NCBI GenBank assembly: GCA_015059965.1 | Contig: SUZM01000008.1 | Location: 1-64,000, forward strand | Origin: Rikenellaceae bacterium | GTDB taxonomy: Bacteria; Bacteroidota; Bacteroidia; Bacteroidales; Rikenellaceae | Direction: 5' to 3' | Length of the DNA: 64,000 nt | Part shown: positions 35,761-43,756 of the stretch, piece by piece | Position numbering within the stretch: the stretch's first letter is position 1 | How the letters are laid out: every line of letters begins with the position of its first letter | The notes under the pieces: generated by a model | Database searches by the model: none | Seen by the model: the letters and a program-made list of their open reading frames with translations, nothing else | Told to the model about the DNA's origin: nothing | Translations under genes and position numbers: made by a program

Positions 35761-38700
35761 TTACTCGGCATCAATAGTCGATACACCCAACGTAATCTCT
35801 TCCAGAACATCCAGAAGCACCTTCACGGTCTCGAGGGCCGTAAAGAGGGTTACCCCGTTCTCGACAGCGGCACGGCGGATGTCGTAGCCATCCAGGCGAG
35901 TCTTCTGCTGGTTGATGTCAATGGTGTTGATCACATAGTTCACATGGCCCTGGCGCAGTGAGTCGAAGATCTCGGTCGAGCCCTCACTCATCTTGCGGCG
36001 CAGACGGGTACGGATGCCGTGCTCGCGCAGGAAGGCGGCCGTTCCGGTCGTCGCCTCGATATTGAAGCCCAGATCGTAGAAGCGGCGCACCAAGGGCAGC
36101 GCAGCCTCCTTGCGGGCATCGTCGATCGTCACGAAGATCGTTCCGTAGTTGGCCACGGTCATACCCGAGGCCTGGAGGGCCTTGTAGAGGGCGCGCGTGA
36201 GCTTCGTATCGTAACCGATGGCCTCACCGGTCGATTTCATCTCGGGCGAGAGGTAGGACTCCATACCCGAGATCTTCGAGAAGGAGAAGGCCGGGGCCTT
36301 CACAAACCAACGGGGTTTCTCCTTGCCACAAAGCTCGGTAATGCCCATATCGCGGAGTTTTCTGCCGAGGATCACCTGCGTAGCGATGTGAGCCATCTGT
36401 ACGCCGGTCGATTTCGAGAGGAAGGGCACGGTACGCGACGAACGGGGATTCACCTCGATGATATAGACCTTATCGTTCTGGTCGCAGATGAACTGAATGT
36501 TGTAGAGGCCGACGATACCGATGCGCAGACCCAGGCGCTGCGTGTAGTCCAGAATCTGATCCTTCACCTTCTGGCTGACGCTGAAGGTGGGATAGACCGA
36601 GATCGAGTCTCCGGAGTGGATACCCGTCTTCTCGATGTGCTCCATAATACCGGGCACAAATACCTGCTCACCGTCACAGATGGCATCTACCTCCAACTCC
36701 TTGCCCTGGATGTAGCGATCCACCAGCACGGGGCTGTCCTCATTGACCTCCACGGCCGTCTGCAGATAGTGGCGCAGAGCCGCCTCGTTCGAAACGATCT
36801 GCATGGCACGACCTCCCAGCACATAGCTCGGACGCACCAGCACCGGATAGCCGATGCGCGTGGCAGCAGCCACACCCTGCTCAATGTCGGTTACCGCCTC
36901 AGCCTCGGGCTGCGGGATGCCCAGCTCCTCCATGATCTTTTCGAAGCAACCGCGGTCCTCGGCGTTGCGGATCGCCTCCACGTCGGTACCCACGATGGGC
37001 ACACCCAGCGCGTGGAGCGGCTCGGCCAGGTTGATGGCGGTCTGTCCGCCCAATGAAACCACGATACCCTTGGGCTTCTCCAGTTCGATGACGTTCATCA
37101 CATCCTCCACCGTCAGGGGCTCGAAGTAGAGTTTATCGGAGGTGGTATAGTCAGTCGATACGGTCTCGGGGTTGTTGTTGATGATGATCGCCTCGTAGCC
37201 CGCTTCGCGGATCGACCAGATGGCGTGTACGGTCGAGTAGTCGAACTCCACACCCTGACCGATGCGGATCGGGCCCGAACCCAGCACCACGATCTTCTCC
37301 TTGTCGCTCACCCGCGACTCATTCTCCTCTTCGTAGGTGGAGTAGAAGTAGGGCACATAGGTCGAAAACTCGCCACCGCAGGTATCGATCATCTTATAGA
37401 CGGGGAACAGGCCGTGCTCCTTTCTCAGGAGGTACATCTCACTCTCCTTCTTTCCCCAGAGCTGACCGATAAACTTATCGCCAAAGCCCATGCGCTTGGC
37501 CTCACGCAGCACCTCGATATTGCCCACATTGTCGCGCAGCAGATACTCCATCTCCACGATATTCTTAAACTTCTCGAGGAAGAAGAGGTCGATCTTCGTG
37601 CGGTCGTAAATACGCACCAGGTCCACTCCGTTGCGGATGAGTTGGGCAATGGCATAGAGACGATCGTCCGTACCATCCTTGATGTAGCCGAGGAGCTGCT
37701 CGTCGTTCCAATCGTCGAAACGCTTGTGGTAGATGTGGCATACACCCGTCTCGAGCGAACGAACCGCCTTCAGGAGCGACTCCTCCATCGTGCGGCCGAT
37801 GGCCATCACCTCACCCGTCGCCTTCATCTGCGTACCGAGTTTGTTGGAGGCATCGACAAACTTATCGAACGGGAAGCGGGCCACCTTCGTCACCACATAA
37901 TCGAGCGTGGGCTCGAACGAGGCGGGGGTGTTGGCGATGCGAATCTCATCCAGCGTAAGCCCCACAGCGATCTTGGCACTCACGCGGGCAATGGGGAAGC
38001 CCGAGGCCTTCGAGGCCAGCGCCGAGGAGCGCGACACGCGGGGATTGACCTCAATGAGGTAGTATTTGAACGAGAGGGGGTCCAGAGCAAACTGTACGTT
38101 GCAACCGCCCTCGATCTTCAGCTCGCGGATAATCTTCAGGGCCGAAGTGCGCAGCATCTGGAACTCGCGGTTCGTAAGGGTCTGGGCCGGAGCCACCACG
38201 ATCGAGTCGCCCGTGTGGACACCCACCGGATCGACATTCTCCATCGAGCAGATGGCAATGGCCGTATCGCGGCTGTCGCGCATCACCTCGAACTCGATCT
38301 CCTTATACCCCTTGATCGACTTCTCGACCAGCACCTGATGCACGGGCGAGAGGATCAGCGCGTTGCGCATCAACTCGCGAAACTCCTGCTCGTTGTCAGC
38401 AAAGCCACCGCCCGTGCCGCCCAGCGTAAAGGCGGGGCGCAGCACCACGGGGAAACCAATGCGCTCGGCCACGGCCAAGCCCTCCTCCACGCTGCTGGCC
38501 ACCTCCGAGGGGAGGACCGGCTCGCCGAGACCGATGCAGAGCTCCTTGAAGAGCTCACGATCCTCGGCACGCTCAATCGAGGAGAAGGAGGTTCCCAGAA
38601 TCTCCACATGGCACTCCTGCAGAATACCCTTCTTCGCGAGTTGTACGGCCAGGTTCAGACCCGTCTGTCCGCCCAGGCCCGGCACAATGGCATCAGGGCG

Positions 38701-38943
38701 CTCATAGCGGATGATCTTGGCGACATACTCCAGGGTCAGGGGCTCCATGTAGACCTTGTCGGCAATATTCGTATCGGTCATGATGGTCGCCGGATTGGAG
38801 TTCACCAACACCACCTCATAACCCTCCTCCTTGAGGGCTAAACAGGCTTGCGTTCCGGCATAGTCGAACTCGGCAGCCTGACCGATCACGATCGGGCCCG
38901 AGCCGATCACCATCACCTTCTTGATATCTGTTCTCTTCGGCAT
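35761..38943 (-). CDS. carB: Carbamoyl phosphate synthetase, large subunit
   Basis: The 1060-residue protein has the two homologous ATP-grasp halves ([20 protein letters not shown] at the start and [20 protein letters not shown] near residue 555), each with an Glu-x-Asn-Pro-Arg metal site ([12 protein letters not shown] and [13 protein letters not shown]). A C-terminal MGS-like allosteric domain begins near residue 935. It makes carbamoyl phosphate from bicarbonate, ammonia and two ATP. The length and motifs are normal. It starts one base after carA. Confidence 0.96.
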   Translation of the reverse strand: MPKRTDIKKVMVIGSGPIVIGQAAEFDYAGTQACLALKEEGYEVVLVNSNPATIMTDTNIADKVYMEPLTLEYVAKIIRYERPDAIVPGLGGQTGLNLAVQLAKKGILQECHVEILGTSFSSIERAEDRELFKELCIGLGEPVLPSEVASSVEEGLAVAERIGFPVVLRPAFTLGGTGGGFADNEQEFRELMRNALILSPVHQVLVEKSIKGYKEIEFEVMRDSRDTAIAICSMENVDPVGVHTGDSIVVAPAQTLTNREFQMLRTSALKIIRELKIEGGCNVQFALDPLSFKYYLIEVNPRVSRSSALASKASGFPIARVSAKIAVGLTLDEIRIANTPASFEPTLDYVVTKVARFPFDKFVDASNKLGTQMKATGEVMAIGRTMEESLLKAVRSLETGVCHIYHKRFDDWNDEQLLGYIKDGTDDRLYAIAQLIRNGVDLVRIYDRTKIDLFFLEKFKNIVEMEYLLRDNVGNIEVLREAKRMGFGDKFIGQLWGKKESEMYLLRKEHGLFPVYKMIDTCGGEFSTYVPYFYSTYEEENESRVSDKEKIVVLGSGPIRIGQGVEFDYSTVHAIWSIREAGYEAIIINNNPETVSTDYTTSDKLYFEPLTVEDVMNVIELEKPKGIVVSLGGQTAINLAEPLHALGVPIVGTDVEAIRNAEDRGCFEKIMEELGIPQPEAEAVTDIEQGVAAATRIGYPVLVRPSYVLGGRAMQIVSNEAALRHYLQTAVEVNEDSPVLVDRYIQGKELEVDAICDGEQVFVPGIMEHIEKTGIHSGDSISVYPTFSVSQKVKDQILDYTQRLGLRIGIVGLYNIQFICDQNDKVYIIEVNPRSSRTVPFLSKSTGVQMAHIATQVILGRKLRDMGITELCGKEKPRWFVKAPAFSFSKISGMESYLSPEMKSTGEAIGYDTKLTRALYKALQASGMTVANYGTIFVTIDDARKEAALPLVRRFYDLGFNIEATTGTAAFLREHGIRTRLRRKMSEGSTEIFDSLRQGHVNYVINTIDINQQKTRLDGYDIRRAAVENGVTLFTALETVKVLLDVLEEITLGVSTIDAE

Positions 38944-38944
38944 C

Positions 38945-40015
38945 TTATCTCTCCTCCATTAATTTAACAAACTTCTTGAACAAATCGTGGCACTCGCCCG
39001 CCGTGGCCGTGGGGTCGAATTGGGCCGCCAACACTCTGTCGTAGCGGCACTCGATTCCTTCGATCGTCTGGTCGAGCAGGTTGGTGTGGGTCACCTCTAT
39101 CAGGTTGCCCGTTGCGGGAACCACCACATAGCCGTGGTTCTGCACTGCGATCTCGATCTCGCCCGTCAGGTGATTCTTGATCGGATGGTTCGAGCCGCGG
39201 TGGCCATACTTCATCTTCTCGACCCGGGCCCCATAGGCCAGGGCGATGATCTGCATGCCGAGGCCCAGACCAAAGATCGGGAGTTTGCCTCGCAGGGCAC
39301 GCACCAACTCGATGGCTGCCGTCTGATCAGCCGGATCACCCGGGCCGTTCGAGATCAGCACGCCGTTGGGACGGAAGGCCATCACCTCCTCCAGCGTAGC
39401 GTTGTGGGGCACCATCGTCACATTGCAGCCCAGGGCGTTGAGCTGACGAATAAAGTTGTTCTTGATGCCGCAATCGATGATCACCACATCCCACTTGTGG
39501 TTGGGCGTGCGCGAGAACCAGCGTTTCTTGCAGCTCACGCGGGCCACGGCATCGTGCGGGCGCTCATAGTTGCGAAGACGAGCCAGCGCCTCTTCGGTGG
39601 GGGTGTCGGCATCCGTAAGGATCGAGAGCTGCGCCCCCTCATCGCGGATAATGTGCATCAGGCGGCGCGTATCGAGGCCCGAGATGGCCGGGATGTTGTG
39701 CTCCTGGAAGACCTCATCGAGAGTCTTCGTGTAGCGGAAGTTGCTGGGCGTGTCGTTATACTCGCGCACCACCATGCCGCCAATGGTCGGGAACTTCGTC
39801 TCATAATCCTCGTCTGCGGCGCCGTAGTTACCGATCAGCGGGTAGGTCATCACCACCATCTGGTCGGTGTAGGAGGGATCCGAGAGGATCTCCTGGTAGC
39901 CCACCATCGAGGTATTGAAGACGATCTCGTTCACGACCTCGCGATCGGCACCAAAGCCGTAGCCGTAGAACTCCAGACCGTTCTCCAAAACAATCTTTTT
40001 GTCAAAAGGTTTCAT
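38945..40015 (-). CDS. carA: Carbamoyl phosphate synthetase small subunit with inactivated glutaminase site
   Basis: CarA normally hydrolyses glutamine and feeds ammonia to CarB. The 356-residue protein is full length and keeps the N-terminal domain and the surroundings of the amidotransferase site ([32 protein letters not shown]). However, the nucleophile motif, usually FGICLGHQ, reads FGLGLGMQ: the Cys position is Gly251 (codon GGC at 39265-39263). The His and Glu of the triad, usually QxHPEA, read QFDPTA (Asp334, Thr336). All three catalytic residues are lost while the fold seems kept. This implies an ammonia-dependent synthetase in which CarA is structural, as in urea-cycle CPS I. Confidence 0.93.
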   Translation of the reverse strand: MKPFDKKIVLENGLEFYGYGFGADREVVNEIVFNTSMVGYQEILSDPSYTDQMVVMTYPLIGNYGAADEDYETKFPTIGGMVVREYNDTPSNFRYTKTLDEVFQEHNIPAISGLDTRRLMHIIRDEGAQLSILTDADTPTEEALARLRNYERPHDAVARVSCKKRWFSRTPNHKWDVVIIDCGIKNNFIRQLNALGCNVTMVPHNATLEEVMAFRPNGVLISNGPGDPADQTAAIELVRALRGKLPIFGLGLGMQIIALAYGARVEKMKYGHRGSNHPIKNHLTGEIEIAVQNHGYVVVPATGNLIEVTHTNLLDQTIEGIECRYDRVLAAQFDPTATAGECHDLFKKFVKLMEER

Positions 40016-40074
40016 TCTTTACCTATTTTTTGTTTTTCTTAGTTTTCTGTTTTTTAGGATCTGTAAGAGCCCTG

Positions 40075-40103
40075 GGAATTATAGGTATTATAGGAATTAT
40101 AGG
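40075..40103. repeat. Short tandem repeat in the pyrC-carA gap
   Basis: Three 9-bp units of GGAATTATA (middle unit GGTATTATA). Next to it, degenerate TCATTGC heptamers overlap the pyrC stop and encode its last residues. Confidence 0.6.
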
Positions 40104-40135
40104 AGTTTATTAGAATAGTTCATTGCTCATTCTCC

Positions 40136-41410
40136 TCATTGCTCATTCCTATAAGCCTCCTCGCCGCCGACAAGGGTCAGCATCGTGCGGCCGCAAACCC
40201 TCCAGCCGGCAAAGGGGGTGGCACGTCCCTTTGAGCGGAACTCCGCGGGATCAATCTCATACTCCGCATCGAGATCCATGACCACCAGGTCGGCCGGGGC
40301 CCCCTCCTCAAGGGCGGGCTCCAGACCAAACAGTCGGCGCGGATTGACCGACATGAGCTCCACCAGCTTTTCGAGTGAGAGCACCCCGCGGCGCACCAGA
40401 TAGGTGTAGAGCAACGGGAAAGCGGTCTCGATACCGACAATACCCATGGCGCTCTTCTCCAGCCCGCGCCCCTTCTCCTCGTCGGTATGGGGGGCATGGT
40501 CGGTGGCAATCACCTCCAACGTCCCATCCAACAAACCGTTAATCAAGGCCAACTGATCCTCACGACCGCGCAACGGGGGGTTCATCTTGAAACGGCCCTC
40601 CTCCCGGAGATCCTCATCCGTGAGCAGCAGATAGTGAGGGGCAGTCTCTCCACTCACCGGAAGCCCTTTGGCCTTGGCCGCACGGAGCAACTCGACCGAC
40701 TCGCGGGTCGAGATGTGGCAGATGTGATAGGGGCACCCAATCTCCTCCACCAGTCCGAGATCGCGCTCCACCTGGCGCCACTCGCTCTCCGAAGAGATGC
40801 CGCGGTGGCCATGCTCGCGACAGTACACTCCATCGTGGATGTATCCGCCATTGAGCAGCGACTCATCCTCGCAGTGGGCCACAATCTTTCGGCCCGTGGG
40901 CTTCACACGCCACATCGCCTCGGCCATCTGTTCACGCGCCTGCACGCCGCGCCCATCGTCGGAAAAGGCGGCCACATAGGGGGCCAGGGCCTCGAAATCG
41001 ACCAACTCGCCACGCCCCAGCTGTCCACGGGTGATCGTGCCATAGGGCACCACGCGGATGCGGGCCGTGCGGCGTATCGCCTCATATTGCCGATCGAGGT
41101 GCTCACGCGAATCGGGCGCGGGGTTGAGGTTGGGCATCGAAAAGACCGTGGTATAACCGCCACGGGCCGCAGCCAACGTACCCGAGGCGATGGTCTCCTT
41201 CTTCTCGAAGCCCGGCTCTCGCAGGTGAACATGCACATCCACCAAACCGGGCAGGAGGTATCTGCCGGTGCAATCGACCACCTCGCCGCCCTCAGCCGAA
41301 GCCTCGCGGGAGATCGCCTCCACACGGCCGTCACGCACTACCACCGTCGCCTCCTCGAAGCGACCTTCGCGGTAAACTTTACCGCCTTTCAAAACCCACA
41401 CTTTGCTCAT
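40136..41410 (-). CDS. pyrC: Dihydroorotase (class I)
   Basis: PyrC cyclises carbamoyl aspartate to dihydroorotate. The 424-residue amidohydrolase has the metal ligands DVHVHLREPG, the GGYTTVFSMPN segment, KIVAHCEDE, HICHIST, and IATDHAPHT. I prefer the ATG of MSKVWVL, preceded by a strong AGGAGG ribosome-binding site, over an in-frame GTG two codons upstream. It is the first gene of the cluster, and a terminator-like hairpin lies 18 bp before its start. The C-terminal end reads through a heptamer repeat. Confidence 0.95.
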   Translation of the reverse strand: MSKVWVLKGGKVYREGRFEEATVVVRDGRVEAISREASAEGGEVVDCTGRYLLPGLVDVHVHLREPGFEKKETIASGTLAAARGGYTTVFSMPNLNPAPDSREHLDRQYEAIRRTARIRVVPYGTITRGQLGRGELVDFEALAPYVAAFSDDGRGVQAREQMAEAMWRVKPTGRKIVAHCEDESLLNGGYIHDGVYCREHGHRGISSESEWRQVERDLGLVEEIGCPYHICHISTRESVELLRAAKAKGLPVSGETAPHYLLLTDEDLREEGRFKMNPPLRGREDQLALINGLLDGTLEVIATDHAPHTDEEKGRGLEKSAMGIVGIETAFPLLYTYLVRRGVLSLEKLVELMSVNPRRLFGLEPALEEGAPADLVVMDLDAEYEIDPAEFRSKGRATPFAGWRVCGRTMLTLVGGEEAYRNEQ

Positions 41411-41427
41411 AATCACTCCCTCCTGGA

Positions 41428-41459
41428 CAAAAAAAGGGGCAACTGAAAACAGTTACCCC
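41428..41459 (-). terminator. Leader attenuator of the pyrimidine cluster
   Basis: On the minus strand GGGGTAACTG-TTTT-CAGTTGCCCC forms a 10-bp stem (41459-41436) followed by seven T (41435-41429), then the pyrC ribosome-binding site. It points only in the direction of pyrC and no gene ends there, so it fits a conditional terminator. Confidence 0.75.
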
Positions 41460-41531
41460 AAAACAGTAGAAAAAATAGAATTCCCGCAACCCGCCGGCGC
41501 CCCGGTCGTGTTTTCCGTCGCCTGTTTCTGC

Positions 41532-41632
41532 CAAAGATAACTACTCGGGAATGGGTGATTCATACTCTTTCTCTTTATCGGGGGCAAAGGTACAAATGAA
41601 AATTCAAAATTCAAAATTCAAAATTCAAAATT
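41532..41632 (-). promoter_or_regulatory. pyrC promoters with TTTTGAA heptamers
   Basis: Four TTTTGAA-type heptamers (41632 to about 41600) lead into the -7 box TACCTTTG (41592-41585); one TTTG of the array is exactly 19 nt upstream of it. A second -7 box TATCTTTG lies at 41539-41532. The leader from the first promoter to pyrC is about 165 nt. Confidence 0.65.
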
Positions 41633-41775
41633 TTTCGGCTTTTCGCATTTGGCTCTCTGCTGTCGGCCATTCGCGATTCACGATGCCCGATTCAGGGGTC
41701 CGGATGAAGAGTGAAAAGAACAGAGAAATAGGGAAAGAATAAGAGAGCGAAGAGTGGATTTTTTGAATTTATCTT

Positions 41776-41783
41776 TACCTTTG
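41776..41783 (+). promoter_or_regulatory. Promoter -7 box of alpha/beta hydrolase gene
   Basis: TACCTTTG, 22 nt before the ATG; no clear -33. Confidence 0.6.
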
Positions 41784-41805
41784 CGGTAGAATAAAACCGA
41801 AGTTT

Positions 41806-42609
41806 ATGGTCGAAAAGTTTATCATGGCCGCAGAGACGGCCCTGCATGTCTGCGATTCGCAGCAGGGAGAGAGGTGTGTCGTGCTGCTGCACGGCTACCT
41901 GGAGTCGCTTTTGGTATGGGAGGATTTCGTTCCCTATCTTTATAAACAGCATCGGGTGATCACGCTCGACCTGCCGGGCCACGGCATCTCGGAGGTGCAG
42001 GGTGAAGTACACAGCATGGAGTACCTGGCCGGGGTGGTGAAGGGGGCGCTGGATACCCTGGGCGTGGAGCGCTGCACCCTGGTCGGCCACTCGATGGGCG
42101 GCTATGTGGCACTGGCCTTTGCCGAGCACTACCCCGAACGACTGGAGGGGCTTGTGCTGCTGAGCTCTACCCCCAATGCCGACACCCCCGAGAAGGCCGA
42201 GAACCGCCGGCGCGAGATCGCCCTGGTCAAGGCCGGCAAGAAGGAGCAACTGGCCCATGTGGCCCCCGCCGCGGGCTTTGCCGAGGAGAACCGCTCGCGC
42301 CTGAAGGATGCCATTGAGGATCTTGTCGAGCAGGTCTTCCTGACCGAGGAGGAGGGGATTGTGGCGCTGCTGGGCGGCATGATCGAGCGCCCGGATCGCA
42401 ACGAGATGTTGCGCAACTGCCCGGTGCGCCAACTCTTCATCCTGGGCCGCAAGGATGGCTACATCCCTTTGGAGGCGGCAGAGAAGCTGGTCGCCAATCA
42501 CCCGCAGGCCGAAGTGGTCTGGCTCGACCATTCGGGCCACATGGGTTTCCTCGAGGAGCCCGAGAGGTGCTCGGCCGCCCTGCTGGAGTTCATGGCCGCC
42601 GCCCGCTGA
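41806..42609 (+). CDS. Alpha/beta hydrolase
   Basis: The 267-residue protein has the fold landmarks [10 protein letters not shown] (oxyanion region), LDLPGHGIS, the nucleophile elbow [11 protein letters not shown] (Ser in GHSMGG), an acid residue around [10 protein letters not shown], and catalytic His in [11 protein letters not shown]. It lacks a signal peptide. The substrate is unknown; this subgroup includes esterases and MenH-like enzymes. The start at MVEKFIM is supported by the upstream -7 box; MAAETAL is an alternative. Confidence 0.88.
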   Translation: MVEKFIMAAETALHVCDSQQGERCVVLLHGYLESLLVWEDFVPYLYKQHRVITLDLPGHGISEVQGEVHSMEYLAGVVKGALDTLGVERCTLVGHSMGGYVALAFAEHYPERLEGLVLLSSTPNADTPEKAENRRREIALVKAGKKEQLAHVAPAAGFAEENRSRLKDAIEDLVEQVFLTEEEGIVALLGGMIERPDRNEMLRNCPVRQLFILGRKDGYIPLEAAEKLVANHPQAEVVWLDHSGHMGFLEEPERCSAALLEFMAAAR

Positions 42610-42726
42610 AGCTTGCCCGAAGGGAGGGGTTACCGACTTCCACGGCAGAAATGAGGCGGAAAATGTAGCTTTTTCGGAAGAGAAATTTGCAAAAGCGCGC
42701 GATTCTTCCTATTTTTGACCATTCAT

Positions 42727-42734
42727 TACCTTTG
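42727..42734 (+). promoter_or_regulatory. dapF promoter -7 box, nearly on top of the start codon
   Basis: TACCTTTG ends only six bases before the best start codon (GTG at 42741). The transcript would begin at or within a few bases of the start, suggesting a leaderless mRNA. Confidence 0.55.
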
Positions 42735-42740
42735 CAGACC

Positions 42741-43694
42741 GTGCATAATGCAATTCCATATCTCATCTGCCACGGATCAGGCAACCGCTTTGTGATGGTG
42801 GATGCCATAGCCGCGGACGAGGCGATGGTCGGGATCGACCTCGCAGCCTTTTCGCGTGCAGCCTGCCAAGCGTTTTGGCCCACTCCGCTGGATGGGCTCC
42901 TGCTGGCTGTGCGCCGGGGCGAAGGCTTTGCCATGCGGATGTTCAACACCGACGGCTCCGAGGCCGAGATGTGCGGCAACGGTATCCGTTGCGTGGCCCG
43001 CTTAGTGCGCGAGCGCTACCTTCAAACGGACACGTTCATCCTCCATTCGGGCGGAAAAGAGTATCCCATCACCCATAAAGCATACCCCGGGATCAATCCC
43101 GAAACCTTTGGCGTGGAGATTGCCATCCGTCTGGCGGCCGACGACTTTCCTAAGGGGGGAGAACGATTCCTGGAGCAGCCGATCCCGGAGCTCCACCCCA
43201 CGCTCCGCTTCAGCTACCTGAACCTCGGGAATCCCCACCTGGTGGCTCAAGTCCAAGAGGTGGATTTCGCTCTGCTCACCCAACTCGGAGAGCGCATCAA
43301 GGAGCTCGGAGAGTGGTTTCCGCGCGGCATGAACCTCAGCTTCCTGCAGGTTCAAAACCCGGAACGCCTCTTCGTAGCGACCTACGAACGGGGCGTGGGA
43401 CTCACCAACTCCTGCGGCACCGCCATGACCGCCTCCACCACCGTTGCCGTCCTGCTGGGCTTAGCTCCTGCCGGGCGCGAGATCGAGGTACACAACCGCG
43501 GGGGCATGGTCCGTTGCAGCTGCCGCATCGAGGGGGAGAAGATCGCCACCTGCCTGGTGGGCAATGCCACCTACGAGGCCGGGGGTGAGCTGCATTGGGA
43601 CGGCTGCCGCATAACCCGCCTGAGCGAAGAGCCCTTCACCCGGGAGCAAGAGCTCTACAACCGCTTTTTGGCCTCGCTGCAAAGAGAGCCGTAG
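42741..43694 (+). CDS. dapF: Diaminopimelate epimerase (divergent)
   Basis: DapF converts LL- to meso-diaminopimelate for lysine and peptidoglycan. I place the start at GTG 42741 (317 residues), because the next in-frame ATG would remove the conserved HGSGNRF motif and the upstream TTG codons lie in or before the promoter. The first catalytic Cys is in MFNTDGSEAEMCGNGIRC and the second in YERGVGLTNSCGTAMTA; NLGNPH and GMNLSF supply substrate Asn residues. Two signatures deviate: usual GNDF/GNDY reads GNRF, and usual ACGTGA reads SCGTAM. So it is a diverged member, and activity should not be taken for granted. Confidence 0.82.
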   Translation: MHNAIPYLICHGSGNRFVMVDAIAADEAMVGIDLAAFSRAACQAFWPTPLDGLLLAVRRGEGFAMRMFNTDGSEAEMCGNGIRCVARLVRERYLQTDTFILHSGGKEYPITHKAYPGINPETFGVEIAIRLAADDFPKGGERFLEQPIPELHPTLRFSYLNLGNPHLVAQVQEVDFALLTQLGERIKELGEWFPRGMNLSFLQVQNPERLFVATYERGVGLTNSCGTAMTASTTVAVLLGLAPAGREIEVHNRGGMVRCSCRIEGEKIATCLVGNATYEAGGELHWDGCRITRLSEEPFTREQELYNRFLASLQREP

Positions 43695-43756
43695 CCACCC
43701 AAGAGAGTGGGACGAAATCGAAAAACCGAACGATCACCGAAAAACAAAGACGAGGA

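Noticed and set aside
41428..41600. Known riboswitch in the pyrC leader
   Set aside because: I recognise no conserved riboswitch core; only the terminator hairpin and GC-rich stems are visible.
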